This document shows positions 31,935 through 40,138 of a stretch of DNA of 42,622 nucleotides, in pieces. The notes below the pieces were generated by a model, which worked only from the letters and a program-made list of their open reading frames with translations, did no database searches and was not told the DNA's origin. A program made the position numbers and the translations under genes. This stretch comes from Spirochaetes bacterium GWF1_51_8 (GTDB lineage: Bacteria > Spirochaetota > Brevinematia > Brevinematales > GWF1-51-8). Position 1 is the first letter of the stretch. Every line of letters begins with the position of its first letter. The stretch is taken from the NCBI GenBank assembly GCA_001829415.1, contig MIBE01000006.1, positions 863-43,484 of the forward strand, in the 5' to 3' direction.

Positions 31935-31971
31935 ATATTAACGGATGGGGGGAAAAAGTCAAGGATAGGGC

Positions 31972-32005
31972 AAAAAGAAACGCGCCCCCGTGAGGGGACG
32001 CGTTT
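31972..32005 (-). terminator. rho-independent terminator after the RRM gene
   Basis: AAACGCGCCCCC (31978-31989), loop GTGA, GGGGACGCGTTT (31994-32005), with a T-rich run on the minus strand (TTTCTTTTT, complement of 31972-31980). It ends the RRM transcript. On the plus strand the trailing TGTTAG is not a T-run. Confidence 0.85.
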
Positions 32006-32018
32006 GTTAGTTTCAGTT

Positions 32019-32279
32019 CTAGAAACGGGGCTTTCTGGGCTTAGCCAGATTGACCTTGATGTTTCTGCCCGCAACTTCGGACTGATCAAGGCTGGCGATT
32101 GCGCTCTGCGCCTGATCCTGAGTACCCATCTCGACAAAGCCAAAACCCTTGGAGCGGCCGGTTTCGCGGTCGACAACGATTTTAGCGGAAACAACTTCGC
32201 CGTAAGGCGCGAACAAAGATGCGAGATCCTGCTCGCTGGTCGAGAAGGGCAGATTGCCCACGTAGATGGATGTTGGCAT
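32019..32279 (-). CDS. RNA-binding protein with one RRM domain
   Basis: An 86-residue single RRM domain. RNP2 is SIYVGNLPF (4-12) and RNP1 is KGFGFVEM (44-51), with the aromatic residues for RNA stacking in place. The short C-terminus KPRKPRF is basic. Such small RRM proteins are common in cyanobacteria, spirochaetes and others and often respond to cold; the target RNA is unknown. A strong AGGAGG precedes the ATG, and a terminator follows. The 378 bases between this gene and the next start contain its promoter region. Confidence 0.92.
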   Translation of the reverse strand: MPTSIYVGNLPFSTSEQDLASLFAPYGEVVSAKIVVDRETGRSKGFGFVEMGTQDQAQSAIASLDQSEVAGRNIKVNLAKPRKPRF

Positions 32280-32657
32280 AAAAAACCTCCTTTAACTTGC
32301 CAACGTTCTGATCGGTTAATTTCCGGCGCGAAATTACTTAGAAGAATGAAAGTTTTTGAGATAGGAAAAAGGCGGAGCTGAAAAAACTGAAAAGTTATTA
32401 AGATGGGAGATTATCCAATCTACCGGTCTCACCCGGTTCCTCAGTTCCTGAAATTCTTTTCTCAAATCCTGACCAAATACCGAAAAACTGATTCCGATTC
32501 ATTATCTGAACGTTATAGTATTATACACAATGTTTTGCTAATAAGCAAGTTTTTTTTCATTTATTATCGTAATATATCTTTATTATCGGCAGAATCCGGT
32601 TTTTTTTTGACTTCCTGCCGTTTTATGCTACAATTATTCACTTCAAGGAGCCTGAAA
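32280..32657. other. intergenic region between divergent RRM and beta-barrel genes
   Basis: 378 bases without a gene. The minus-strand part holds the ribosome site AAAGGAGG and leader of the RRM gene. The plus-strand part has a good promoter (32607-32634). The in-frame codons of 32403-32657 ahead of the next gene look like noncoding AT-rich sequence. I see no repeat or RNA gene. Confidence 0.6.
32607..32634 (+). promoter_or_regulatory. promoter of the beta-barrel-like gene
   Basis: TTGACT (32607-32612), 16 bases, TACAAT (32629-32634), 23 bases before the GTG start. Confidence 0.7.
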
Positions 32658-33362
32658 GTGAGAATATTCGCCGGAATCGCCCTGCTTTTTATAACTTTTT
32701 CGCCGCTGTTTGCCGAGATCGGAACGAGTTTTACCCTGGTATTCCCTGGGAAAGCGCCCGCCACCCCTGAAATTTCGAGCGATATCGTCTCCGATTTCTT
32801 TCTCCTGACACTGATCGACGATGTCCTTTTCTTCAAACCTCTCTCGATCCGATATAATCGGGTCTACGGGATGGAAGTCTCGGGCGACAGTTTGGCTAAA
32901 AGCGGCTGGTTTTTCGCCGATTCTCTCATGTTCCAGATGTCGCTCGAAGGAAGAATCCCTCTCGGCAGTTTCTTCATCCGCTATTTTATCGGCGGTATCG
33001 TGAACTGGAATGTCGCTCTGGAGCCGTTAAAGGGTAATATCGATCAGGACCTCGCCGCCGCGACCGGCTACAACGCGGCATACTCGCAGATCACCTTCCA
33101 GAACAACCTCGGATTAGGATACACGTTCGGCGGCGGTCTCGGGTACCGTTGGAGTATCTTCTCCTTCGACCTGTCCGTCTCCTATTTCAGCGTATCCGCC
33201 CCCCTCAACTTATCCTATTCGGTGCTTTACGGCAACGAAGGCGGGACGATGTCGAAAGTCGATTACTCGCATCCCGACGCATCGCTCGTATTCTCCGGGT
33301 TCGGGGTATCGTTGGGCGTACATGTCATCCTCGACTTCGCGAAGGCCAAAGAGTTCGAATAA
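32658..33362 (+). CDS. probable outer-membrane beta-barrel protein
   Basis: A 234-residue exported protein. Signal peptide MRIFAGIALLFITFSPLFA is followed by EIGTSFTLVF. The rest shows alternating hydrophobic/aromatic strands (SFFIRYFIGGIVNWNVAL, LGLGYTFGGGLGYRWSIFSF, GFGVSLGVHVILDF), as expected of a small 8-10 strand barrel; the end is not the usual terminal Phe but a charged KEFE tail, so this is not certain. The GTG at 32658 has AAGGAG upstream, which decides the start; the open frame extends to 32403 but there it is noncoding in character. No specific family was recognised. Confidence 0.65.
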   Translation: MRIFAGIALLFITFSPLFAEIGTSFTLVFPGKAPATPEISSDIVSDFFLLTLIDDVLFFKPLSIRYNRVYGMEVSGDSLAKSGWFFADSLMFQMSLEGRIPLGSFFIRYFIGGIVNWNVALEPLKGNIDQDLAAATGYNAAYSQITFQNNLGLGYTFGGGLGYRWSIFSFDLSVSYFSVSAPLNLSYSVLYGNEGGTMSKVDYSHPDASLVFSGFGVSLGVHVILDFAKAKEFE

Positions 33363-33370
33363 GGCTTCGG

Positions 33371-33850
33371 TTATTTTGTCAGCTTTTTCTTCATCGGCAG
33401 GTAACGGATACCGTTCTCGACAGACTCTTTACCGTCGGGGACGAACCCCATCGCGGCATAGGCTTCCACCGCGTTCGGCGAGGCATGCACTGTGATCGCC
33501 TTCAGGTTCGGGTCCTTGTCCCAGAAATGGCGGATGAGATGCGAGACAAGGGTCTTCGCGATGCCCTGCTTCCGGCAGGATTCGTCCACGAAGAGCAGGC
33601 AGATATGCGAAGGAGTCCGTCCCTCGATAAAACCGACCGGCTTGTTTTCGGTATGGTCGACCGCGAGGTATGAGATATTCCCGCCCGCGCGGCGCGCGGA
33701 CAGTTTATCGGGCTTGATATAGTCGAGGAAAAACGACACCCCTTCGGGCGGATACAGGGGCGCTATCGAGCTCTTGAAGACCGATTCGATCATGGCTGAA
33801 ATGGTCTCGTACTCGCCGGACGTTTTCCGGTATGTCCATCTTTTCTGCAT
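33371..33850 (-). CDS. GNAT family N-acetyltransferase
   Basis: A 159-residue GNAT fold protein. Acetyl-CoA binding is indicated by LLFVDESCRKQGIAKTLVSH (motif A: RKQGIAKTL, about 103-111, a variant of R/Q-x-x-G-x-G/A), preceded by VGFIEGRTPSHIC and followed by VHASPNAVEAYAAMGFVPDG (motif B). The substrate is not predictable. It ends 8 bases from the beta-barrel gene, facing it, and starts 10 bases after the lone ABC ATPase gene on the same strand, so these two may be co-transcribed. Confidence 0.82.
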   Translation of the reverse strand: MQKRWTYRKTSGEYETISAMIESVFKSSIAPLYPPEGVSFFLDYIKPDKLSARRAGGNISYLAVDHTENKPVGFIEGRTPSHICLLFVDESCRKQGIAKTLVSHLIRHFWDKDPNLKAITVHASPNAVEAYAAMGFVPDGKESVENGIRYLPMKKKLTK

Positions 33851-33859
33851 AGACGAACC

Positions 33860-34483
33860 TTATCCTTCGTATATTTCAAGGAGTGTTTCGAATCGCTTGG
33901 GAACATCGGCGGGCGCATGGGTGACCAGCACCACGGCGCGATCGTCGGATATCCTTTCTATATAATCGTAAAACCGGGCGCGGTTCTTCCTGCTCAGGAA
34001 TGCGTCGCCCTCGTCGAGGAAACTGTAGGCGCACGGCGCGATGAGCGCGCGGGCGATCCGGCATAGCTGGCGTTCCCCGCCCGAAAGTTCGAGATAGTCC
34101 CGCTGAAGGAACTTATCTATCCCCAAACCGGCGGCGGTTTCTTTCAGGAGCGCGGACGCATCCGTTATCCCTTCCTGCGCGTAGAGACCCTGCAGCACGA
34201 ACTCCGAGATGACGACCGACGGCTCGACCGGGGTTACCTGCGGGAGATATGAAACCTTCCGCGCGATCCCGGTACGGCTCATCGAACGGTTGTCTTTACC
34301 GTCGATCTCGATCTTTCCGCCGAAGTCGTCGTGCAGGCGGAGGACGGCGCGCACAAGCGAGCTTTTTCCGCATCCGTTATCCCCGGCGATCAGGAAGCAC
34401 CCGGCCGCGGGAACAGACAGGTCGCGCGGAATGGCGATCGAACGGTTCGGATAGCGTATGGTGACTCCGCGGATATCGATCAC
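33860..34483 (-). CDS. ABC transporter ATP-binding protein without visible permease
   Basis: A 207-residue ATPase. Walker A AGDNGCGKSS, signature ELSGGERQL, Walker B SFLDEGDAF and switch His VLVTHAPADV are present. The Walker B tail EGDAF replaces the usual EPTxxLD, so the D-loop is unusual. Small size and lack of a neighbouring permease or binding protein leave the substrate unknown; it may serve a permease encoded elsewhere or be a stand-alone regulator. GTG start at 34483 with GGAGGA. A promoter lies at 34518-34546, inside the end of the kinase gene. Confidence 0.85.
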   Translation of the reverse strand: MIDIRGVTIRYPNRSIAIPRDLSVPAAGCFLIAGDNGCGKSSLVRAVLRLHDDFGGKIEIDGKDNRSMSRTGIARKVSYLPQVTPVEPSVVISEFVLQGLYAQEGITDASALLKETAAGLGIDKFLQRDYLELSGGERQLCRIARALIAPCAYSFLDEGDAFLSRKNRARFYDYIERISDDRAVVLVTHAPADVPKRFETLLEIYEG

Positions 34484-34517
34484 GCTATTTCCTCCGGGGC
34501 GAGTTTGTCTTTTTCTT

Positions 34518-34546
34518 ATTATCGCATGGACTGATTATAAAGGCAA
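34518..34546 (-). promoter_or_regulatory. possible promoter of the ABC ATPase gene
   Basis: Minus strand TTGCCT (34546-34541), 17 bases, GATAAT (34523-34518), overlapping the 3' end of the kinase gene. Confidence 0.45.
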
Positions 34547-36775
34547 GGAAATATAGAACGATGTTCCCTCGCCCGCGGTCGATTTGAACGTGATGTTCCC
34601 GCCGTGTGCCTCGATGATCTTCTTCACGATAGACAGGCCGAGGCCGGTGCCTTCCTTTTTACCCGCCGTGGTGAACGGCTCAAATATCCGGCCTCGAATC
34701 TCGTCGGGAATCCCATGACCGTTGTCCTCGATTTTTATCAGCAAATCGAAAATCTTCCGTTGGGTCGAGATAAATATTCTTCCGCCGTCCTGTACCGCCT
34801 CGATGGCGTTCGTGATGATATTGCTGAGACTGCGGATCAGGCGGTTCTTGTCCGCGCGGAGCTTGATTCCCGACCTCAGATCGGTCATGATGTGGATTCC
34901 GTGCTTTTCGGCGCGCTGGGTGAAGAGGCGGACGAGATTGTCGATCAGGCCGTCGATCTCGAGTTCCTCGAGGTGCAGGATGATATTTCCTTTGGCGAAA
35001 TCGAGGATATCGTTCAGCATATTTGTCAGACGGTCGATCTCGGTGATGATCATCACGAGGTATTCCTGCTTCTCGTCGGTCGTGAAGTCCTCGTCGGTAA
35101 GCGCCTCGATCCCGCTTTTGATCAAGGTCAACGGATTCTTGATATCGTGAATGATCGTGCTCGCGAACTGGCCGAGCGAGGCCAGTTTCTCGGAATGTAT
35201 CTTCTCCGAGTTTATCCGGATGGAATATATCTTCATGGACATCAGGTTCAGGATCGTTTTCATGGTATCGTGGATAAATCCCATCTTCTTGGTTTCGCAG
35301 GCGATCACGATGCCGTATTCGATCTGGTCGATGAAATAGATCGGGAAGCCGAGAAGCGCGAACTCGCCGTGATGGTGACCCAGATCGTCGGACGAGGTGA
35401 ATATCTTGTTGCCGATCTTTGCTTCGACGGCGAGAAAACGGGGGTCGAGCTCGGAGTACTTCGGGTGCGAGAAGATGAAATTGATCTTTTCGACGGTGCG
35501 TCCCTTTATTTGGAAAGCGGAGATATAGTTCAGGTGGAAGAGGTTTTTCAGCTCGAGGATCACGCGCTCCATATACTTGATCTCGGATACGGACTCCCAT
35601 TTCATGTTGAACGAGCTGAACTCGTTGATCAATGTCAGCACGCGTACTTTATTGAGAAGGTCCTGGGTTTTGGTCTCGACCTCGCGTGAGAGGATGGAGT
35701 TATAGGAATTGAGTTTCTCCTTGTTGGAAAGGATATCTGTCGCCATTTCGCTGAAACTTTGCTGGAGAAGCGAGATTTCGTCGGAGACAAATTCCGGCGA
35801 GGGCACTGCGCGTACGCCGCTTTGGAAGTCCTTTACCATCGATTTCAGGACGAGGAGCGGGATAGTGATCTTCCGCGCGAAAAGAATCGCGATCCCAGAC
35901 GCGAGCAGGATTCCGATCAGGAAGATGCCGAGGCTGACCTGCTGGAAGATATTCAGCATCGCGTTCACACTCTCGAAACCGTACATGATACCCAGCTTGA
36001 TCGTTCCCTTGCCGGGGAGGGTATAGAGCGACGAGGTATAGACATAGTACTTTTGTCCGGGCGCGAATTCGGTGAGCAGGGGCGTCCCGATAACGACCTT
36101 ATTCGTATCGCGGATCAGGCTGACGACGGCGTCCATATTTTTAAGCTGCCGGCTGAACAGGATGCTCTCCGGGGTCTCGATGAACACGATCAGGTCGGGA
36201 TTGCCCTGGTCGAGGGTTTTCAGGTAGGCCTCGTTCAGGATCGCGCTGACTATCGACAATCCGACCTTTTTCTTACCCGCCGGATCGAAGATGAACGAGC
36301 AGTTCCGCATAATGACCTGGTTCGACGCGATATCCGGGAAGGTCAGCGAATGCTCCGGCGTGTAGTAGGGATTCGACATAAAATCCCATATCTGGTGCAG
36401 GACGACCGGAGAAGTATAGTACCCGGATAGCTTGGGGTCTGAGGCGTATTGGTAGACGTTGTTGGTGTTGAGAGTGAATTCCAGCATATCGATGGAATAG
36501 GCCTTGGGATTAAAATTGTCCGGCAGTCCCGCCGATTTCCCGGTTTCCAGTATCGAAAGGTTAAGGTTCTTGCTGAATACCGACGAGATCACGCGGTGCT
36601 TTTCCATATCCGAGTCGATCAGACCTCCGATCCGCTGAAGAGTGGCCTCGAGTCTGCCGACCACGCCCTGACGCGAACTGTCGATTATCGCTACCGACAG
36701 GATGATAAAAGCCAGCATGACAGGTATTACGCCCACGATCAAGTGAGAGACGATCATTTTCTGCTGAATCTTCAA
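34535..36775 (-). CDS. membrane sensor histidine kinase
   Basis: A 746-residue sensor kinase. TM1 (about 8-31) and TM2 (about 280-300) enclose a roughly 250-residue periplasmic sensor domain; then HAMP (about 300-355), a short coiled coil, a GAF-like region (about 380-525, unassigned), and a HisKA dimer domain with IIHDIKNPL (phosphoacceptor H543). The ATPase domain has [17 protein letters not shown] (N box), [11 protein letters not shown] (G1) and [13 protein letters not shown] (G2). It is the third gene of a receiver-kinase-kinase group, 9 bases from the upstream kinase. The signal sensed is unknown. Confidence 0.9.
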   Translation of the reverse strand: MKIQQKMIVSHLIVGVIPVMLAFIILSVAIIDSSRQGVVGRLEATLQRIGGLIDSDMEKHRVISSVFSKNLNLSILETGKSAGLPDNFNPKAYSIDMLEFTLNTNNVYQYASDPKLSGYYTSPVVLHQIWDFMSNPYYTPEHSLTFPDIASNQVIMRNCSFIFDPAGKKKVGLSIVSAILNEAYLKTLDQGNPDLIVFIETPESILFSRQLKNMDAVVSLIRDTNKVVIGTPLLTEFAPGQKYYVYTSSLYTLPGKGTIKLGIMYGFESVNAMLNIFQQVSLGIFLIGILLASGIAILFARKITIPLLVLKSMVKDFQSGVRAVPSPEFVSDEISLLQQSFSEMATDILSNKEKLNSYNSILSREVETKTQDLLNKVRVLTLINEFSSFNMKWESVSEIKYMERVILELKNLFHLNYISAFQIKGRTVEKINFIFSHPKYSELDPRFLAVEAKIGNKIFTSSDDLGHHHGEFALLGFPIYFIDQIEYGIVIACETKKMGFIHDTMKTILNLMSMKIYSIRINSEKIHSEKLASLGQFASTIIHDIKNPLTLIKSGIEALTDEDFTTDEKQEYLVMIITEIDRLTNMLNDILDFAKGNIILHLEELEIDGLIDNLVRLFTQRAEKHGIHIMTDLRSGIKLRADKNRLIRSLSNIITNAIEAVQDGGRIFISTQRKIFDLLIKIEDNGHGIPDEIRGRIFEPFTTAGKKEGTGLGLSIVKKIIEAHGGNITFKSTAGEGTSFYISLPL

Positions 36776-36784
36776 GTACGTCTC

Positions 36785-37597
36785 CTAATAATACACCGGG
36801 AATCTGACCGTCACGGTGGTGCCTTCCCCGTAACGGCTCGCTATTTCGATATCGCCGGAATAGAGCCCGACAGCCCGTTTGACTAACGTGAGTCCGATTC
36901 CCAGCCCGGAAGTCCGCGCCGTATCGATTTCTTCCGCCCTGAAAAATTTATCGAAAACATGGCTGATATTGCCGGGTTTGATCCCGATCCCGTTATCGGC
37001 GATCTTCAGTTCGTATTTTTTCTGCGGCCCTTCGCCGGTTTCCTTTCCGGTGACGGTGATCTTGGCGGTCTTCTTCTCCTTCGAGTACAGGTAAGCGTTA
37101 CTCAGGAGCTCGAAGACGACGTTTTGAAAGAGGCGGTCGTTCCCGAAAACGTTCGTGTCCGGCCGGATATCTGTGATGATCTTCACATCCTGCCCGATAT
37201 CGTAAAATGTCCTGAAACGATTTACGGATTCGATGATGACATTCGAGATATTGATCTGCGTCGAGAACAGGACTTTCGGGTTCATCTCCAGTATCGAGAT
37301 GTTGATCAGGTTATCGATAAAACGGATCAACTCCTGGCTTTTTTTGTAGATCAGCCGGATGGCTTCGAGGTCTTCTTTATTCCCGGTTTTCTCGAGGCTT
37401 TCGAGAAGAAGCTCGGAGTACGCGAAGATACTGGTAAGCGGGGTTTTCAGTTCATGGCTGAGGCTGACCTCGAGCTCGCGCCGAATCTTTTTTTCGAGCA
37501 CGGCGTCGTGCCGTTCGAGAAATTTCGATGTCATCCAGTGGAACGGGGCGGACACGATCCTGCCGAATGCCGCGAAGAATTGTTTGATCTTATTCAT
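36785..37597 (-). CDS. cytoplasmic histidine kinase
   Basis: A 270-residue kinase without a strong membrane span. The dimer domain carries SLSHELKTPLTSI (H48), and the ATPase domain has RLFQNVVFELLSNAYLYS (N box), IADNGIGIKP (G1) and SGLGIGLTLVKRAVG (G2). A short N-terminal segment (FFAAFGRIVSAPFHW) could attach it to the membrane surface. It overlaps the receiver gene by 8 bases (37590-37597), which suggests tight co-translation, and it is probably the main partner of that receiver. Confidence 0.9.
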   Translation of the reverse strand: MNKIKQFFAAFGRIVSAPFHWMTSKFLERHDAVLEKKIRRELEVSLSHELKTPLTSIFAYSELLLESLEKTGNKEDLEAIRLIYKKSQELIRFIDNLINISILEMNPKVLFSTQINISNVIIESVNRFRTFYDIGQDVKIITDIRPDTNVFGNDRLFQNVVFELLSNAYLYSKEKKTAKITVTGKETGEGPQKKYELKIADNGIGIKPGNISHVFDKFFRAEEIDTARTSGLGIGLTLVKRAVGLYSGDIEIASRYGEGTTVTVRFPVYY

Positions 37598-37964
37598 CTC
37601 CTCTCCCGATCAAGTCCTCGATAAAACTCAAGAGTTCCTTCGGAGAAAACGGTTTCGCGATGAATCCGTCGGCATTCAGTTCCTGGGCTTTCTTTCTGGC
37701 AAAGTCCATATCCTTCGCGGTGAGGAATACGACACGGACGTCCTTGAACTCCGGCGTGGATTTCAGTTCCTCGCAAATCTCGAAACCGGTGATCTTCGGC
37801 ATCATGATATCGAGAAGGACGAGGTCGGGCTTGAACTGGCGTACTTTTTCCATCGCCAGCATGGAATCCGACAGGATTTCCACCTCGAAGCCGCTTCTCG
37901 ACAGTTTTGTCTTGATAATGCTCAGAATTTCCTCGTGGTCGTCTATCGCAAGGATTTTTTTCAT
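37590..37964 (-). CDS. single-domain response regulator (CheY-like)
   Basis: A 124-residue receiver domain with no output domain. The acidic pocket is ILAIDDHEEI (D8, D9), the phospho-acceptor is in LVLLDIMMP (D52), and the switch residues T82 (FLTAKD) and K104 (FIAKPF) are present. It would act by protein-protein contact, as in phosphorelays or motility control. It is the first gene of a minus-strand group with two kinases. GGAGG-type site GGAGGC precedes the ATG at a distance of about 8 bases. Confidence 0.92.
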   Translation of the reverse strand: MKKILAIDDHEEILSIIKTKLSRSGFEVEILSDSMLAMEKVRQFKPDLVLLDIMMPKITGFEICEELKSTPEFKDVRVVFLTAKDMDFARKKAQELNADGFIAKPFSPKELLSFIEDLIGRGDE

Positions 37965-38022
37965 ATTTTTAGCCTCCGGAAAGATTCTTCTTTATATTTT
38001 TCGGATTCTGCTCCCGTATTAC

Positions 38023-38051
38023 TTGATTTTACGGCATGATAAAGTTATATT
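38023..38051 (+). promoter_or_regulatory. promoter of the beta-propeller lipoprotein gene
   Basis: TTGATT (38023-38028), 17 bases, TATATT (38046-38051). The region is shared with the divergent receiver gene, whose own promoter I could not place with confidence. Confidence 0.55.
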
Positions 38052-38103
38052 ATTAAATAGCAGATAATGTATATATATTTTTATCAGCAACGGGGAGTTG
38101 AAA

Positions 38104-39138
38104 ATGATGAAGAAGAAGGTTGTTTTAATAGTGTTTTTCGCGGCGGCGGCATTGCTCACGGGCTGTACGCTTCCCGCTGACGATTCCGGCGGGAGTTCGA
38201 AAATCTCGCTTGTCACGAATATCGTCACTACAGAGGTCATCAAGAATGTGTATGTCAGCGGCGGGTATCTGTATGCCGCGGCGGGTTACGACGGCCTGAT
38301 TGTTTATCAGATTGTCAACCCGAGCAACCTTGTTAAAAAGGACACTTATAGCGATAACGTCCCGGTCAACGATGTGGTCGTGAAGACTGTCGGCGGTTCG
38401 AACTATGCGTTCATCCCGTTGGGTAATGTCAACGACACGGCGGGGATGATGGTGCTTAATGTCACGATGGCGACGAATATCTACCTTCCCGACGCCAATC
38501 ACCTCGAAGCCGCGATCGCGAACGCGAGCGGCGCCGCGATAGCTGTTAAAGACGACGGGTCTGAAGCCTACGTAGCGGACGACTTCAAGGGTTTGATCAA
38601 ATACGCCCTCGCTATTCCCGCCACGGGAGTAGGCGCCAGTACGATAAAAAGCCTCAATAACAATCCCGGGGTCGATATCAGTGTTTCCGGCAGTATCGCA
38701 TATATCGCCGGAAAAGAAGGCGGTGTGTTTGTTGTCGACGTGACCGGTGCCGGTACTATCAAAGCGAACCTGAGTTCGTCGTTGAGTATCGTGAACGGTA
38801 CCGCTATTTCGGGAAGCACCCTCGTGGTCGCGGACAGGATGAACGGTATCCTCGTGTACGATGTTTCCGATCCCGCTAAGCCCAAACTGAAATCCAGTTA
38901 CGATACATCCGGCGACGCATTCGACGCGGTTGTGAACGGGAGCGATATTTTTGTCGCTAACGGCGCCGACGGAATTCTCTGGCTGACTATCGCCTCCGCT
39001 TCGTCGTTAACGCTGAAGGGCAGTTATCACGAGACGAGCGGTATCTGCTACAAGCTGTTTTATTCCACCGACACTACGCCTTATATTTACGCCGCGTACG
39101 GTCCGGCCGGGATAAAAATATTCAAAACCGGGAATTAA
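38104..39138 (+). CDS. lipoprotein with LVIVD-type beta-propeller repeats
   Basis: A 344-residue lipoprotein: MMKKKVVLIVFFAAAALLTG with Cys21 in LLTGC. The mature part is made of repeats of about 40-45 residues with the pattern aYVAxxxxGLxVYDVSxPxxP: YLYAAAGYDGLIVYQIVNP, EAYVADDFKGLIKYAL, IAYIAGKEGGVFVVDVTG, LVVADRMNGILVYDVSDPAK, IFVANGADGILWLTI and YIYAAYGPAGIKIFK, six or so blades. Such domains usually bind proteins at the cell surface or in the periplasm. The ATG at 38104 follows GGGGAG by six bases; a TTG at 38098 and an ATG at 38107 are alternatives. Confidence 0.8.
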   Translation: MMKKKVVLIVFFAAAALLTGCTLPADDSGGSSKISLVTNIVTTEVIKNVYVSGGYLYAAAGYDGLIVYQIVNPSNLVKKDTYSDNVPVNDVVVKTVGGSNYAFIPLGNVNDTAGMMVLNVTMATNIYLPDANHLEAAIANASGAAIAVKDDGSEAYVADDFKGLIKYALAIPATGVGASTIKSLNNNPGVDISVSGSIAYIAGKEGGVFVVDVTGAGTIKANLSSSLSIVNGTAISGSTLVVADRMNGILVYDVSDPAKPKLKSSYDTSGDAFDAVVNGSDIFVANGADGILWLTIASASSLTLKGSYHETSGICYKLFYSTDTTPYIYAAYGPAGIKIFKTGN

Positions 39139-39184
39139 TCGGGAATATCCATACCTGTGCTTGAAAGTGCACTCGATCCTTTCA

Positions 39185-39282
39185 CTTGTCCCGCGTTCCA
39201 TGTTTCATTAGTATTATCCGAAGCGGGGCTTGTCCCGCGTTCCATGTTTCATTAGTATTATCCGAAGCGGGGGTTGTCCCGC
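39185..39282 (+). repeat. 44-bp tandem direct repeat, two full copies and a partial third
   Basis: Units 39185-39228 and 39229-39272 are identical; a 10-base partial third follows (39273-39282, first base changed). Each unit starts CTTGTCCCGC and ends CCGAAGCGGGG, so CCCGC and GCGGG can pair as a hairpin across each unit. It sits between the lipoprotein gene and the next promoter. Confidence 0.85.
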
Positions 39283-39337
39283 ATCCCTTATCGCCTCAGG
39301 GCTTTCGAATGCGCGGGGCGTTGCGGTGTCCAGCCTG

Positions 39338-39366
39338 TTGAAAAACGCGCCGGATGATGATACAAT
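39338..39366 (+). promoter_or_regulatory. promoter of the secreted-protein gene
   Basis: TTGAAA (39338-39343), 17 bases, TACAAT (39361-39366), 29 bases before the start at 39396. Confidence 0.7.
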
Positions 39367-39395
39367 ATAGGAGTACTTCATTTAAGGAGAAGATC

Positions 39396-40061
39396 ATGCT
39401 GCTGAGGAAAACCGCGTTTTTTTTGATAGCGTTAGGCTGTTTCGCCCAGATACTTTTCGCCCAGTCCGGCCCTGCCGAGTATTTCTTCGGGGTCAGGAAA
39501 GCGATTTACGATAAACTTCCCGTTTCGTTCTCCGCGCAGTTGACCGGGAAACAGATCGAAAAGGAACTCGAGAAGATACCCAAGAACGCCATGCTCGACG
39601 GAAGCAAGAAACCGTGGGTGGAACTGATCTTCCAGCGCGACGCGGGGGTCAGTGTCAAGGTGAAGAATGTCGACGAGTTCTACGAAGACCTTTTCGGCGA
39701 CTATGTCCGTTTCTTCACTCTCGGCAATATCCTCTCCAACCAGTCCGAACAGAGCTTATCGGCCAAGTACGATTTCTCCTATTTCATGGACTCGCCCGGC
39801 ACGAAAATACTGGCTTTAAAACTCAAACCCGCCAATTCCGAAAACAAACTCCATCTGTACGTCGATAACACGACTAAAAAAATTGTCCGCGTGGACTATC
39901 TGCTCGGGAAAGACCTGATCACGACGACCAGCATCGTGTATGTCGCGAAAAAGGGGAAAAAGGACTACCTCATCCCGCAGAAGTTCCTGGTTAAAGTGTT
40001 CGAGGGAGCGCAGGAAAAAGTTCTGATCTTCGATCTGCTCAATATCACCTTTAAAGAATGA
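39396..40061 (+). CDS. secreted protein, possible LolA-like fold
   Basis: A 221-residue exported protein. The signal peptide MLLRKTAFFLIALGCFAQIL is cut probably after LFA before QSGPAEYF. The mature protein has alternating strands (VSFSAQLTG, KPWVELIFQRDAGVSVKV, TKILALKLKPAN, KLHLYVDNTTKKIVRVDY, DYLIPQKFLVKVFEG), the pattern of the LolA/LolB lipoprotein-carrier fold and similar outer-membrane-directed proteins. This is a fold impression only. The ATG at 39396 follows AAGGAG; the frame is open 14 codons further upstream but that part spans the promoter. It is followed by rpsA with its own promoter. Confidence 0.6.
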   Translation: MLLRKTAFFLIALGCFAQILFAQSGPAEYFFGVRKAIYDKLPVSFSAQLTGKQIEKELEKIPKNAMLDGSKKPWVELIFQRDAGVSVKVKNVDEFYEDLFGDYVRFFTLGNILSNQSEQSLSAKYDFSYFMDSPGTKILALKLKPANSENKLHLYVDNTTKKIVRVDYLLGKDLITTTSIVYVAKKGKKDYLIPQKFLVKVFEGAQEKVLIFDLLNITFKE

Positions 40062-40076
40062 AGAGATGCGTGAAAA

Positions 40077-40105
40077 TTGACAAAATACCGCACTTTATCT
40101 AAAAT
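40077..40105 (+). promoter_or_regulatory. strong promoter of rpsA
   Basis: TTGACA (40077-40082), 17 bases, TAAAAT (40100-40105). This is the best match to a sigma-70 promoter in the window, 33 bases before the ATG. Confidence 0.8.
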
Positions 40106-40138
40106 ATTAGACATTAATTTGTATATTAAGAGGAACTT

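Noticed and set aside
32403-32657. Long N-terminal extension of the beta-barrel gene
   Set aside because: It runs over a clear promoter at 32607-32634, and the GTG at 32658 begins a perfect signal peptide with AAGGAG upstream.
34604-35689. 361-codon plus-strand open frame opposite the membrane histidine kinase
   Set aside because: The product is Asp/Val/Leu-rich without recognisable domains, and the minus strand clearly encodes HisKA and ATPase motifs.
39185-39282. Short CRISPR-like array
   Set aside because: The two units touch with no spacer between them and no cas genes are in the window, so it is a tandem repeat.
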